Shown: positions 51,438 to 60,783 of the stretch, piece after piece
How the letters are laid out: every line of letters starts with the position of its first letter
Position numbering within the stretch: position 1 is the stretch's first letter
NCBI GenBank assembly: GCA_902762435.1
Contig: CACWOH010000014.1
Span: 1-64,000 of the forward strand
Length of the DNA stretch: 64,000 nt
Source: an uncultured Bacteroidia bacterium
Lineage (GTDB): Bacteria > Bacteroidota > Bacteroidia > Bacteroidales > UBA932
Direction: 5' to 3'
The notes under the pieces: generated by a model
Database searches by the model: none
What the model saw: the letters and a program-made list of their open reading frames with translations, nothing else
Told to the model about the DNA's origin: nothing
Made by a program: the position numbers and the translations under genes

Positions 51438-52976
51438 ATGGCAGAATATAGCGAACAAGAATTGATTCGCCGCGAATCCCTGGCGAAATTGAGAGAATTG
51501 GGCATCGAACCGTATCCCGCCGCGGAGTATCCGGTCAACGCCACCGCCGGGCAGATCCTCCGGGAGTACGACCCGGAAAAGGGCAACCTGCAGGACATCT
51601 GCATCGCCGGCCGGCTGATGAGCCGCCGCATCATGGGGGCCGCCTCCTTCGGCGAGCTCCAGGATGAGACCGGCCGCATCCAGATCTACGTCAAGCGCGA
51701 CGAGATCTGCCCCGGCGAGGACAAGACGATGTACAACACCGTCTGGAAGCGCCTCCTGGACATCGGCGACATCGTGGGAATCAAGGGCTTCGCCTTCATC
51801 ACCCAGACCGGCCAATTGAGCGTGCACGCCAAGGAGCTGACACTGCTGAGCAAGTCGCTGCGCGTCCTTCCGATCGTCAAGGAGCAGGACGGCCAGGTAT
51901 TCGACGCCTTCACCGATCCCGAGCTCCGCTACCGGCAGCGCTACGTGGACCTGATCGTCAACCCGCAGGTGAAGGACGTGTTCGTGAAGCGCGCGAAGAT
52001 CATCGCGACGATGCGCGAGTACTTCAACGCCGCCGGCTGCCTCGAGGTCGAGACACCGATCCTCCAGGGCATTCCGGGCGGCGCCACCGCGCGGCCTTTC
52101 ATCACGCACCACAACGCCCTGGACATCCCCCTGTACCTGCGCATCGCCAACGAACTCTACCTCAAGCGCCTGATCGTGGGCGGCTACAACGGGGTGTACG
52201 AGTTCGCGAAGGATTTCCGCAACGAGGGCATGGACAAGACGCACAATCCCGAGTTCACCTGCATGGAGATCTATGTGGCCTACAAGGACTACAACTGGAT
52301 GATGAAGTTCGTGGAGACGATGCTCGCGAAGGTCTCGCTCGCCGTGAACGGCACCACGAAGGTGACCATCGGGGACAACGAGGTGGACTTCGGCGGCACC
52401 TACCGCCGCCTGCCCATCCTCGAGGCCATCCGGGAATACGCCGGCGTGGACGTGAAGGGGATGGACGAGGAGCAGCTGCGCGCCACCTGCAGACAGCTGA
52501 ACGTGGACATCGAGCCTTCGATGGGCAAGGGCAAGCTGATCGACGCCATCTTCGGCGCCTATTGCGAGGAGAAGCTCGTCCAGCCGACCTTCATCATCGA
52601 CTATCCCGTGGAGATGTCTCCGCTGACCAAGCGTCACCGCAGCGATCCCACCCTGACCGAGCGCTTCGAGCTGTTCGTGTGCGGCAAGGAACTCGCGAAC
52701 GCCTATTCCGAGCTGAACGACCCCGTCGACCAGCTGGAGCGTTTCGAGGAGCAGGCCCGCCTGAAGAGCAAGGGCGACGACGAGGCGATGTACATCGACC
52801 TCGACTTCGTCCGCGCCCTCGAATACGGCATGCCGCCGACTTCCGGCCTGGGCATGGGGATCGACCGCCTGACGATGTTCATGACGGGCCAGACCACTAT
52901 CCAGGACGTCCTGTTCTTCCCCCAGATGCGGCCGGAAAAGGTCCTCCGGAAGGAGAACAAGGAGCAGGCCGAGTAA
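51438..52976 (+). CDS. lysS: Lysine--tRNA ligase, class II
   Basis: Charges tRNA-Lys, 512 residues. An N-terminal OB anticodon-binding domain ([29 protein letters not shown]) is followed by the class II core: motif 1 ([16 protein letters not shown] region, written here as [13 protein letters not shown]), motif 2 [18 protein letters not shown] and motif 3 [11 protein letters not shown]. No extra C-terminal domain is fused. The SpoU methyltransferase gene starts 11 bp later and may be cotranscribed. Confidence 0.98.
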   Translation: MAEYSEQELIRRESLAKLRELGIEPYPAAEYPVNATAGQILREYDPEKGNLQDICIAGRLMSRRIMGAASFGELQDETGRIQIYVKRDEICPGEDKTMYNTVWKRLLDIGDIVGIKGFAFITQTGQLSVHAKELTLLSKSLRVLPIVKEQDGQVFDAFTDPELRYRQRYVDLIVNPQVKDVFVKRAKIIATMREYFNAAGCLEVETPILQGIPGGATARPFITHHNALDIPLYLRIANELYLKRLIVGGYNGVYEFAKDFRNEGMDKTHNPEFTCMEIYVAYKDYNWMMKFVETMLAKVSLAVNGTTKVTIGDNEVDFGGTYRRLPILEAIREYAGVDVKGMDEEQLRATCRQLNVDIEPSMGKGKLIDAIFGAYCEEKLVQPTFIIDYPVEMSPLTKRHRSDPTLTERFELFVCGKELANAYSELNDPVDQLERFEEQARLKSKGDDEAMYIDLDFVRALEYGMPPTSGLGMGIDRLTMFMTGQTTIQDVLFFPQMRPEKVLRKENKEQAE

Positions 52977-52987
52977 TTCCGCCCCCC

Positions 52988-53899
52988 ATGCCGGAGCTGA
53001 TCACATCCCCTTCCAATCCGAAGGTCAAACGCCTCCTCGCGCTGCAGCAGAAGTCTTCTGAGCGGCGCGAGCGCGGTCTTTTCGTGGTCGAGGGGCGGCG
53101 CGAGCTCCAGCATTGCATCGATGCCGGCTTCGAGGTCGACACGGTCTTCGTCTGTCCCGCGCTGCTCTCGTCCGCATCCGCAGTGGAGACGGCAGCAGCC
53201 CCTGAAAACCGTAGCCACCCTCGGCTCCGTAAGAGGGAGGGGCCCGCTGACGAAGTCAGTGGGAGGGGTCCGGCGCAGCCGGACGTTTTCAGGGGCTGGC
53301 TGCCGCGCAACGAAGGACGGACGAAGGTGTTCGAGGTTTCGGAGGAGGTGTATGCGAAGATCGCGATGCGGGAAGGGACCGAGGGCGTGATCGCCGAAGT
53401 GCGCATGCCGGAGCGCCGGCTGGAAGACCTCCCGCTGCCCCAGAACCCGCTGGTGGTCGTGCTGGAACGCGTGGAGAAGCCCGGCAACCTGGGCGCGGTG
53501 CTGCGCAGCGCCGACGCCGCCGGGGCCGACGCCGTGCTGGTTTGCGACCCGCTGACGGACCTCTGGAACCCCAACCTTATCCGGGCCTCGGTCGGCGCCG
53601 TATTCACGGTACCCTGCGCCGCGTGTTCGTCCGCGGAGGCCATCGCCTTCCTCAAGGCGCGCGGCATCCGCATCCTGACGGCCCAGCTGCAGGATTCCTC
53701 CCTGTACTACGACTGCGACATGACCGTCGGCACCGCCCTGGTGATGGGCACGGAATCCACCGGCCTCACCGGGCAGTGGCGCGAAGCCGCCGACGCCCAC
53801 ATCCGCATCCCGATGCTCGGCAGGCTGGACTCGCTCAACGTGTCCGTGTCGGCCGCCATCCTCCTTTTCGAAGCCGTCCGGCAGCGTCAGCATGGATAG
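52988..53899 (+). CDS. TrmH/SpoU family RNA 2'-O-methyltransferase, with repeat insertion
   Basis: A 303-residue SPOUT methyltransferase acting on rRNA or tRNA ribose. An N-terminal substrate-binding domain (MPELITSPSNPKVKRLLALQ, VVEGRRELQHCI) precedes the catalytic domain with motif 1 RVEKPGNLGAVLRSADAAG, motif 2 VMGTESTGL and motif 3 IPMLGRLDSLNVSVSAAIL. A 103-bp palindromic element (53196-53298) interrupts the N-terminal domain in frame, adding about 34 Arg/Pro-rich residues between VCPALLSSAS and VFEVSEEVYAKIA. The target nucleotide is unknown; whether the protein folds is open. Confidence 0.9.
   Translation: MPELITSPSNPKVKRLLALQQKSSERRERGLFVVEGRRELQHCIDAGFEVDTVFVCPALLSSASAVETAAAPENRSHPRLRKREGPADEVSGRGPAQPDVFRGWLPRNEGRTKVFEVSEEVYAKIAMREGTEGVIAEVRMPERRLEDLPLPQNPLVVVLERVEKPGNLGAVLRSADAAGADAVLVCDPLTDLWNPNLIRASVGAVFTVPCAACSSAEAIAFLKARGIRILTAQLQDSSLYYDCDMTVGTALVMGTESTGLTGQWREAADAHIRIPMLGRLDSLNVSVSAAILLFEAVRQRQHG
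53196..53298 (+). repeat. Palindromic repeat family D, copy inside the SpoU methyltransferase gene
   Basis: A 103-bp element with perfect 14-bp ends CAGCCCCTGAAAAC/GTTTTCAGGGGCTG and an inner hairpin GTCCGGC-GCA-GCCGGAC. Bases 53210-53246 are identical to the intergenic copy near 45.1 kb. The ends share CCCTGAAAAC with repeat family A. The host reading frame stays open through it. Confidence 0.88.
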
Positions 53900-54554
53900 G
53901 TTCGGACTCATCGGGTGGCCCGTCGCCCATTCCCAAAGCCCCGCGCTGTTTTCCGCCGCCTATGGCGGAAGATACCCCTACGACCTGATTGAAACACCCG
54001 ATTTCGAACAGGCCTGGGCCCGTTTCCTGGCCGGGTACAAAGCCGTCAACGTGACGGCGCCCTTCAAGGAGAACGCTTTCGCACGGGCGGACTGGAAAAG
54101 CCCCGAATGCGGGCGCATCGGCGCGACCAACCTTGTGGTCCGGACCCCCGAAGGGGTCAAGGCCTACAATTCCGACTATCTGGGCGTGAAATCCCTGCTG
54201 GAGCCGCTCGGCTGCCGCACCGCGGCCGTGATCGGCTACGGCGGCGCCGGCAAGGCCGCCCTGGCCGCGGCCGAAGACCTCGGCCTCGACACCCGCCTGT
54301 ACCGTCACGCGGAAATCGCGGACGGCGTGAGCGCCGACGTGATCATCTACACCCTCCCGCGCGCCGTTCCCGGCATCGGACGGCTGGACTGCGCCCATCT
54401 GCTGGAAGCCAATTACCGGGACCCCTGTCTCGCAGGCAGGCCGGGCTACATCCCCGGAGGCGCCTGGCTGCTGGCGCAGGCCATTACCGGCTACGCCCTG
54501 ATGACGGGCGAGCCGCCGGACGAAAAAGCCCTTCTCACGAAGGGCCTGATTTAA
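53892..54554 (+). CDS. aroE: Shikimate dehydrogenase, short form
   Basis: Reduces 3-dehydroshikimate to shikimate with NADPH. At 220 residues it is shorter than the usual 260-280. The shikimate-binding motifs are present (GLIGWPVAHSQSPALF with the S-x-S pair, NVTAPFKE with the catalytic Lys, GATN, YNSDYLG), as is the dinucleotide-binding loop GYGGAGKAA. The shortening is in the NADP domain. It overlaps the methyltransferase gene by 8 bp, suggesting coupling. aroK at 45.9 kb carries out the next step. Confidence 0.92.
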   Translation: MDRFGLIGWPVAHSQSPALFSAAYGGRYPYDLIETPDFEQAWARFLAGYKAVNVTAPFKENAFARADWKSPECGRIGATNLVVRTPEGVKAYNSDYLGVKSLLEPLGCRTAAVIGYGGAGKAALAAAEDLGLDTRLYRHAEIADGVSADVIIYTLPRAVPGIGRLDCAHLLEANYRDPCLAGRPGYIPGGAWLLAQAITGYALMTGEPPDEKALLTKGLI

Positions 54555-54567
54555 AGGAAAATCCCGT

Positions 54568-57339
54568 TTAGAACAGCGTCGGCTCGTCGAACAGGCCGCC
54601 GGGGAAATCCGGCACCTCGTCGAGGTTGGGGGAAGGTTCCGGCTCGACCGTCGGCAGGACGGGCGGCTCCGCCGGAGCGACGGGTGCTTCGGACGGCGTC
54701 ACAGGCGCTTTGGCCGGCTCTTCCAGGTCCTCGTCCGGAGCGACGGGCGCTTCTTCCGGCGCTTCCGGTTCGTCCACGACTAGCGGTTCGATGAATCTGA
54801 CGGTCTTGACCTCGCCGCGCTCGGCGCACTTCTTGCCCTTGGCGGCGATGCCCTTCTTGGCGATCCATTCCTCGGCGTCCACGGCCTCCGGCTCCTTGTC
54901 GGAAAGCTTCCAGACCACCTCGTAGCGCGGATGCGCGTCGCCGCTGAGCTCCACGAGGTAGGACTTGGGGGCGTCCGAGATGAAGGACACGGGGGTGTTG
55001 TCGCTGAGCGGGAAGGAGAAACGCTTGACGTAGAAACTCTTGACGGCGCCGTCCCAGTACAGGGCGGTGAAGGTCTTGTCCGGGTCGTATTTCTCGATGA
55101 GCAGCACGTCGCCCTGGTACTTGTTGACCAGGTCGAAGGAGGTGGTGTAGAACGTTCCGTTGCGGAAGACCGCCAGGACCTTGTCGCCCTCGCCGAACTG
55201 GCCGAGCCAGATGCCGTGGCCGTCCTCGTTGAGCTTCTGGATGTCGGTGTCGTACCAGATGTCCTTGCCGGCGATGGTGCTCACGCCCTTGCTCTTGAGG
55301 GTGATGGTGCGGATGGCGTTCTTGCTGACGAGGTTGCCGCGGGCGGTCTTGCTCTTGATGCCGAGCGTGGAGAAGTCGTACTCGAAGCTCGTCTTCTTCA
55401 GCTTCGCCTTCGGGCGCAGCAGCACGCGGACCGTCTCCGCCTCGCCGTTGCGGTTGGCGGTGAACCAGACGATCTGCGAACCGGGCTCGCCGGTGGTGAT
55501 GTCGTATTCCTTGTCGCGCGTAACGGAGGTGACGGCGAAGCGCTTGGCGTAGTAGACCGAGCTCTTGCCCTCGCGGTAGATGACGTTGTAGACCGTGCGG
55601 GTGTCGCCGCGGTTGAACAGGCCCACGTACAGCAGGTCCTTGCCGAAGAAGGCCTTGTCCTCCACCTTGGTGATGCGGTACTTGCCGTCTCGGCCGATGA
55701 CGATGATCTCGGAGAGGTCGGAGCAGTCGCAGATGAACTCGCCGCCATCGTCGCGCTTGAGGCCGATGCCCACGAAGCCCTCGGCGAGGTTCGCCTGGAG
55801 CTTGGCGTTGTTGTTGATGACCTTGGTGGCGGCGATGGTCTCGAAGCCGGTCAGTTCGGTGCGGCGCGGGAAGTCCTTGCCGTACTTCTTCTTGAGGGAC
55901 TTGAACCAGTTGATGGTGTAGCGGTCGATGTGTTCGATGTCGTCGCGGACCTGCCGCATCTGGTCCTCCAGGGCGAGGATCTTCTCGTCGATGGCCTTGG
56001 TGTCGAACTTGGAGATCTTGCGGACCGGCTTCTCCACGAGCTTGAGGATGTCGTCCAGCACGATCTCGCGGCGGAACAGGTCCTGGTACAGTTTCATCTG
56101 CGTGAAGATGTCCTGGATCTGGGTCTCCCAGTCCTTCTGGTCCTGCTCGAGGAGCTTGTAGACACGATTCTCGAAGAAGATGCGCTCCAGGGAGCTGTAG
56201 TGCCAGTCGGCCTCCAGCTCGTCCAGCTTGATCTGCAGTTCCTGCAGCAGCAGGTCGCGGGTATGGTAGGTGCCGTACTCGAGGATGTCGCGCACGGTCA
56301 GGAACTGCGGCTTGTTGTCCTTGATCACGCAGGCGTTCGGGGCGATGTTGATCTCGCAGTCGGTGAAGGCGTACAGGGCGTCGATCGTCTTGTCGGGAGA
56401 CACGTCGTTGGGCAGGTGGATCAGGATGTTCACCTTGTCCGTGGTGATGTCCTCGATCTTCTTGATCTTGATCTTGCCCTTGTCCTTCGCGCGGAGGACG
56501 GATTCGATCAGGTCCTTGGTGTATTTGCCGTAGGGGATCTCCGTGATGGCGATCGTGTTCTTGTCGATCTTCTCGATGCGGGCGCGCACCTTGATGCTGC
56601 CTCCGCGGCGCCCGTCCATGTATTTGCTGCAGTCGGCGAAGCCGCCGGTGGGGAAGTCGGGGTAGAGTTCGTAGGGCTTGCCCTCGAGGATGGCGACGGA
56701 AGCGTCCAGCAGCTCGTTGAAGTTGTGCGGAAGGATCTTGGAGGCGAGTCCCACGCCGATGCCCTCCGTGCCCTGCGCAAGCAGCAGCGGGAAGCGTACC
56801 GGAAGCTCGGTGGGCTCCTGGTTCCGCCCGTCGTAGGAGTTCATCCAGTGGGTGACCTTCGGGTCGAACACCACTTCCTTCGCGAACTTGCTCAGGCGGG
56901 CCTCGATGTATCGCGGCGCGGCGTTGGAGTCGCCGGTGAAGATGTTGCCCCAGTTGCCCTGGCAGTCGATCGTGAGCCCTTTCTGGCCCAGCTGCACGAG
57001 GGCGCCGAGGATGGACTGGTCGCCGTGGGGGTGGTACTGCATCGCCTGGCCCACGATGTTGGCGACCTTGGTGTAGGCGCCGTCGTCCATGCGGTACATC
57101 GCGTGCAGGACGCGGCGCTGCACCGGCTTGAGGCCGTCCACGATGTGCGGCACGGCCCGGTGCAGGATCACGTAGGAAGCGTAGTCCAGGTACCAGTCCT
57201 TGAACATGCCGGAGAGCTTGAACTTGCGTGCGTCGCCCTCCAGCAGCCTGTCGAACCGTCCCGAAGATTCGCCTTCTTCCTCGATGACCTTGTCCTCTTC
57301 CTCGATTTCTTCCGGGGTGATGTTGTTGTCTTCTTCCAT
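54568..57339 (-). CDS. parC: DNA topoisomerase IV subunit A
   Basis: The DNA-cleaving subunit of a type IIA topoisomerase that decatenates chromosomes, 923 residues. The winged-helix region QRRVLHAMYRMDDGAYTKVANIVGQ precedes the active-site Tyr in SNAAPRYIEARL; GyrA would usually have AAMRYTEAR, so this is assigned to ParC. A beta-pinwheel C-terminal domain is followed by an unusual tail of about 70 residues rich in Pro, Ala, Glu and Val. The ATG at 57337-57339 is used; a GTG two codons earlier overlaps the era stop. Confidence 0.93.
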   Translation of the reverse strand: MEEDNNITPEEIEEEDKVIEEEGESSGRFDRLLEGDARKFKLSGMFKDWYLDYASYVILHRAVPHIVDGLKPVQRRVLHAMYRMDDGAYTKVANIVGQAMQYHPHGDQSILGALVQLGQKGLTIDCQGNWGNIFTGDSNAAPRYIEARLSKFAKEVVFDPKVTHWMNSYDGRNQEPTELPVRFPLLLAQGTEGIGVGLASKILPHNFNELLDASVAILEGKPYELYPDFPTGGFADCSKYMDGRRGGSIKVRARIEKIDKNTIAITEIPYGKYTKDLIESVLRAKDKGKIKIKKIEDITTDKVNILIHLPNDVSPDKTIDALYAFTDCEINIAPNACVIKDNKPQFLTVRDILEYGTYHTRDLLLQELQIKLDELEADWHYSSLERIFFENRVYKLLEQDQKDWETQIQDIFTQMKLYQDLFRREIVLDDILKLVEKPVRKISKFDTKAIDEKILALEDQMRQVRDDIEHIDRYTINWFKSLKKKYGKDFPRRTELTGFETIAATKVINNNAKLQANLAEGFVGIGLKRDDGGEFICDCSDLSEIIVIGRDGKYRITKVEDKAFFGKDLLYVGLFNRGDTRTVYNVIYREGKSSVYYAKRFAVTSVTRDKEYDITTGEPGSQIVWFTANRNGEAETVRVLLRPKAKLKKTSFEYDFSTLGIKSKTARGNLVSKNAIRTITLKSKGVSTIAGKDIWYDTDIQKLNEDGHGIWLGQFGEGDKVLAVFRNGTFYTTSFDLVNKYQGDVLLIEKYDPDKTFTALYWDGAVKSFYVKRFSFPLSDNTPVSFISDAPKSYLVELSGDAHPRYEVVWKLSDKEPEAVDAEEWIAKKGIAAKGKKCAERGEVKTVRFIEPLVVDEPEAPEEAPVAPDEDLEEPAKAPVTPSEAPVAPAEPPVLPTVEPEPSPNLDEVPDFPGGLFDEPTLF

Positions 57340-57344
57340 AGCCA

Positions 57345-58226
57345 CTAGTCTTCGTATCCGAATTTCCGCAACTCCCGCTTGCTTTCCCGCCAGTCGGGAT
57401 CCACCTTGACGTAGATCTGCAGGAACACCTTCTTCTGGAAGAAGTCCTCCATGTCGATGCGGGCCTGGGTGCCGACCTTCTTGAGCGCGGCGCCCTGCCG
57501 GCCGATGACGATGCCCTTCTGGGACTCGCGCATCACGTAGATGACCGCGCCGATGTCATAGCGCTCGGCGCCTTCCTTGAAGGATTCGATGCCCACCTCG
57601 CAGCAGTAGGGGATTTCTTCCTTATAGTTCAGCAGGATCTTCTCCCGGATGATCTCCGAGGCGAAGAAGCGGAGGTTCCTGTCGGTGAATGCGTCCTTGT
57701 CGAACCAGGGCGGGCACTCGGGAAGGCGCTCCAGGACGGCGTCCAGGATGCTTTCCAGGTTGAAGCGCTCCTGCGCCGAGGCCGGGATGACCGCCGCGGC
57801 GGGCAGTTTCTCCTGCCAGTAGCGGAGCAGTTCGCCCACCCGCTTCTGGTCGCTGACGTCGATCTTGTTCACGACCACGATCACAGGGCAGTCCACGCGG
57901 GAGAGTTTCTCCACGTACTCGACGTTCTTGTCGGGCGTCTCCACCGTGTCCGTCACGTACAGGATCACGTCGGCGTCGCCGATCGCCCCGTCCACGAAGT
58001 TCATCATGTTCTGCTGGAGACGGTAGCTGGGCTTGAGGATGCCCGGCGTGTCGGAGTACACGATCTGCCAGTCGTCCCCGTTGACGATGCCCATGATCCT
58101 GTGGCGCGTGGTCTGCGCCTTCGCGGTCACGATGGAGAGCTTCTCGCCCACCAGCGCGTTCATCAGCGTGGACTTCCCGACGTTCGGGTTGCCGATGATG
58201 CAAACGAATCCCGAGCGGTGCGCCAT
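57345..58226 (-). CDS. era: GTPase Era
   Basis: A 16S rRNA-binding GTPase for 30S assembly, 293 residues. G1 GNPNVGKST, G3 DTPG, and G4 NKID are present, as is the C-terminal KH domain with GRQGAALKKVGTQARIDME. The ATG overlaps the preceding stop as TAATG, so it is translationally coupled to the pseudouridine synthase gene; both act on ribosomal RNA, as does RsgA at 5.1 kb. Confidence 0.98.
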   Translation of the reverse strand: MAHRSGFVCIIGNPNVGKSTLMNALVGEKLSIVTAKAQTTRHRIMGIVNGDDWQIVYSDTPGILKPSYRLQQNMMNFVDGAIGDADVILYVTDTVETPDKNVEYVEKLSRVDCPVIVVVNKIDVSDQKRVGELLRYWQEKLPAAAVIPASAQERFNLESILDAVLERLPECPPWFDKDAFTDRNLRFFASEIIREKILLNYKEEIPYCCEVGIESFKEGAERYDIGAVIYVMRESQKGIVIGRQGAALKKVGTQARIDMEDFFQKKVFLQIYVKVDPDWRESKRELRKFGYED

Positions 58227-59578
58227 TACACGTAAGCCCCCATCTTCAGGATGTTCGCCTCACCCTCGGTGAGATAACGCCATTCGCCTTTCTTGAGGCC
58301 CTTCTTGGTCAGGCCCGCGAAATACACGCGGTCGAGGGCCTTGACGTTGTAGCCGAGGGTCTCGAAGATGCGGCGGACGACACGGTTCTTGCCGGAGTGG
58401 ATCTCGATGCCGAGCTTGCGCCGGTCGTTCGCGTCGATGTATTCCAGTTCGTCGGCCTTTACCTCCCCGTCGGTCAGGACGACCCCGGAGAGGATCTGCT
58501 CGAAGTCTTCCTGGGAAAGGGGACGGTCGAGCGCGACCTGGTAGATCTTTTTCTTGTCGTAGGAGGGATGCGTGAGGCGCTCGGCGATCTCGCCGTCGTT
58601 GGTCAGCATCAGCACGCCGGTCGTGTTCTTGTCGAGCCGGCCCACCGGATAGACGCGGGCGGGGCAGTTCTTGACCAGGTCGAGGACGGTCTTCTCCGCG
58701 TGCGGGTCGCTGGCGGTGGTCACGTAGCCCTTGGGCTTGTTCATCACCAGGTACACCTTCTCCTCGCCCTTGAGGCGCTCGCCGTTGAAGCGGATGTCGT
58801 CGGTGAAGATGTTGACCTTGGTGCCGAGTTCCGTCACGACTTCGCCGTTGACGGTCACGACGCCGGCCTGGATGAGGGTGTCGGCTTCACGGCGGGAGCA
58901 GACTCCCGAGTTGGCGATGAACTTGTTGAGGCGGACGACGTCCTGGATCGGCGCGGAGTAGGCGGTCTCCGATTCACTGCCGTTCACGACGGGGCGGCGG
59001 CTGATCATCCGGTTGATGCCTTCCGAGGATTCCTTGGTGAAAGTGGGCTTGCGGCCGGGCTTGCCGCCGCTCTTCGGGCGGCCGGGGCCCTTCGGGCCGC
59101 GCGGGCCGGCGCCGTAGCCGCGGTTCTCGCCGTAAGGACGGCCTTCGCCGTGCGGGCGGCCCTCGCCGTAGGGGCGGGGACGGCGCTCTTCGTCGCGCGT
59201 TCCGTCATAGACCTTGCGGGGGCCGTAGCTGCGCTGCTGTCCGCCGTAGGGACTGCGCTGCTCGCCGTAGCCGCGGTTCTCGCCGTAGGGACGGCCTTCG
59301 CCGTAGGGGCGGGGACGGCGCTCTTCGCCGCGCGTTCCGTCATAGGCCCTGTGGGCGCCGGGGCCGCGCTGCTGCCCGCCGTAGGGGCTGCGCTGCTCGC
59401 CGTAGCCGCGGTTCTCTCCGTAGGGGCGGGGGCGGTGCGCGCCGTAGTTGTCGCTTCGATGCTCGCCGGAGTCGCTTCTGTGCGCGCCCGGCGTGTACTC
59501 CACCTTTTCTGACTGGGGGTGGGTCCCAGCGTTTTTCCTGGGTCTAAGTTTACGACCTTCTTTGGTAAACTGGTCCAT
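58226..59578 (-). CDS. RluB-type pseudouridine synthase with repetitive N-terminal extension
   Basis: An rRNA pseudouridine synthase of 450 residues. The C-terminal ~235 residues hold an S4 RNA-binding domain (VRLNKFIANSGVCSRREADTLIQAG) and the catalytic domain with the Asp motif VGRLDKNTTGVLML. The N-terminal ~200 residues are low-complexity Arg/Gly/Tyr/Gln sequence built from about three units of ~40 residues containing PYGENRGYGEQRSPYGGQQR. Such basic tails occur in some Bacteroidota RluB proteins and may bind RNA. The target is probably 23S rRNA. Confidence 0.92.
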   Translation of the reverse strand: MDQFTKEGRKLRPRKNAGTHPQSEKVEYTPGAHRSDSGEHRSDNYGAHRPRPYGENRGYGEQRSPYGGQQRGPGAHRAYDGTRGEERRPRPYGEGRPYGENRGYGEQRSPYGGQQRSYGPRKVYDGTRDEERRPRPYGEGRPHGEGRPYGENRGYGAGPRGPKGPGRPKSGGKPGRKPTFTKESSEGINRMISRRPVVNGSESETAYSAPIQDVVRLNKFIANSGVCSRREADTLIQAGVVTVNGEVVTELGTKVNIFTDDIRFNGERLKGEEKVYLVMNKPKGYVTTASDPHAEKTVLDLVKNCPARVYPVGRLDKNTTGVLMLTNDGEIAERLTHPSYDKKKIYQVALDRPLSQEDFEQILSGVVLTDGEVKADELEYIDANDRRKLGIEIHSGKNRVVRRIFETLGYNVKALDRVYFAGLTKKGLKKGEWRYLTEGEANILKMGAYV

Positions 59579-59580
59579 TG

Positions 59581-60363
59581 TTACTTGAGATTAAAATAAT
59601 AAGTAATCCTGCCCTCCTGCATGGCCGGCGCTTCCGCACTCATGTTGAAGTGCGTTTCCATCGCGGCTTTCCGCGCCGCCGCCCAGAGGGTCTTGTCGGT
59701 TACGGTGGTACCGTCGCCTCCCGGCACGGCCTTGACTACGTTGCCGTAGTTGTCCACCCAGATATCCACTACTACTACACCGTTTTCCTGCACGTCATAG
59801 ACGGGCCGCGGGAGGTTGCCCACGGTGCTCCGTCCCTGTACGTGCGCGTTCGGTTTGCCGTCCGTGCGTCCGTTTTCCGTGTTGCCTTTGGCCTGGCCGG
59901 CCTTGAAGCCGTCGGAACCTTCGGACGCGTTGTGGGGCGCGGTGAGGGTCGTATCCTTCCGGGCCATTCCGGGGAATGCCGCGCGCGGGTCCAGGGCGGG
60001 TTCCTCCTTCGGCTCCGGGGTCGGGACCTCGACGTCGCCGACGGGGTCCGGCTTCGTTTCGGGAGTCAGGTTCTCCCGTTCGCCTTCAAAGGGGGATTCG
60101 CTCCGCTGGACCAGCTCGACGGGCCTTTCCAGATCGATCTCTTCCGCAGTCGGCTCCTGCCCCGTGAGCTCCTGCACGGCCGGCTCCTCCACTTCGGTGA
60201 AGTCGATCAGCATGCTCTGCTCCTGGGGCGGGGGATAGATGTATTTCAGACCGGTAAACGAGACGAGCACGAGGGCGCACGCGTGGAGGACCACCGTCAT
60301 CGCGATGCCGGTGATCAGGGCGTTGCGCTCCCGTTTCTGCCTGATTATCTGGTCGTTCTGCAT
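59581..60363 (-). CDS. TonB family energy-transducing protein
   Basis: A 260-residue protein with a single N-terminal membrane anchor (about residues 14-36, ITGIAMTVVLHACALVLVSFTG). A long Pro/Glu-rich periplasmic region comes next, and a C-terminal TonB-like domain (DVQENGVVVVDIWVDNYGNVVKA). It follows the exbD-type gene by 7 bp, completing an ExbB-ExbD-TonB system that would power outer-membrane receptors such as that at 46.4 kb. The N-terminal QNDQIIRQKRERN segment is typical of the Bacteroidota version. Confidence 0.9.
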   Translation of the reverse strand: MQNDQIIRQKRERNALITGIAMTVVLHACALVLVSFTGLKYIYPPPQEQSMLIDFTEVEEPAVQELTGQEPTAEEIDLERPVELVQRSESPFEGERENLTPETKPDPVGDVEVPTPEPKEEPALDPRAAFPGMARKDTTLTAPHNASEGSDGFKAGQAKGNTENGRTDGKPNAHVQGRSTVGNLPRPVYDVQENGVVVVDIWVDNYGNVVKAVPGGDGTTVTDKTLWAAARKAAMETHFNMSAEAPAMQEGRITYYFNLK

Positions 60364-60370
60364 TTATTGA

Positions 60371-60781
60371 TTATTCTGGCTGCGTGGCCAGGATGACTTT
60401 GTAATGGTTGCGTTTGGCGATGTTCATGACCTGCACGATCTCGCCGATGGGCACGCTCTCGTCGGAGAAGATCGAGAAGGTGGGATCCTCCTCGGTCTGC
60501 AGCAGCTCCACCAGCTCGTCTTCCACTTCGGCGAAGGCGACGGGTTCCTCCGCGCCGTTGATGTGGTAGGTGTAGCGGTCGGAGCCCCAGTCCTTGATGG
60601 AGACGCTCACCGTGGCCTTGGCGCCCACCTGGCCGGTGCTCTTGGGGAGCAGGAGCTTGAGGGCGTTGGGGTTGACCAGGGTGGAGGTCACCAGGAAGAA
60701 GATGAGGAGGAGGAACACGATGTCCGTCATCGAGGACATCGAGATGTTCGGGTCCGCCTTGGTGATACGCTTCAGGGCCAT
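60371..60781 (-). CDS. ExbD/TolR family biopolymer transport protein
   Basis: A 136-residue proton-channel subunit. It has one membrane span with the conserved Asp (MSSMTDIVFLLLIFFLVTSTLV) that carries protons, and a periplasmic domain ending KRNHYKVILATQPE. The ATG at 60779-60781 begins the family sequence. It overlaps the end of the exbB-type gene by no bases (2-bp gap), so the two are coupled. Confidence 0.95.
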   Translation of the reverse strand: MALKRITKADPNISMSSMTDIVFLLLIFFLVTSTLVNPNALKLLLPKSTGQVGAKATVSVSIKDWGSDRYTYHINGAEEPVAFAEVEDELVELLQTEEDPTFSIFSDESVPIGEIVQVMNIAKRNHYKVILATQPE

Positions 60782-60783
60782 CG

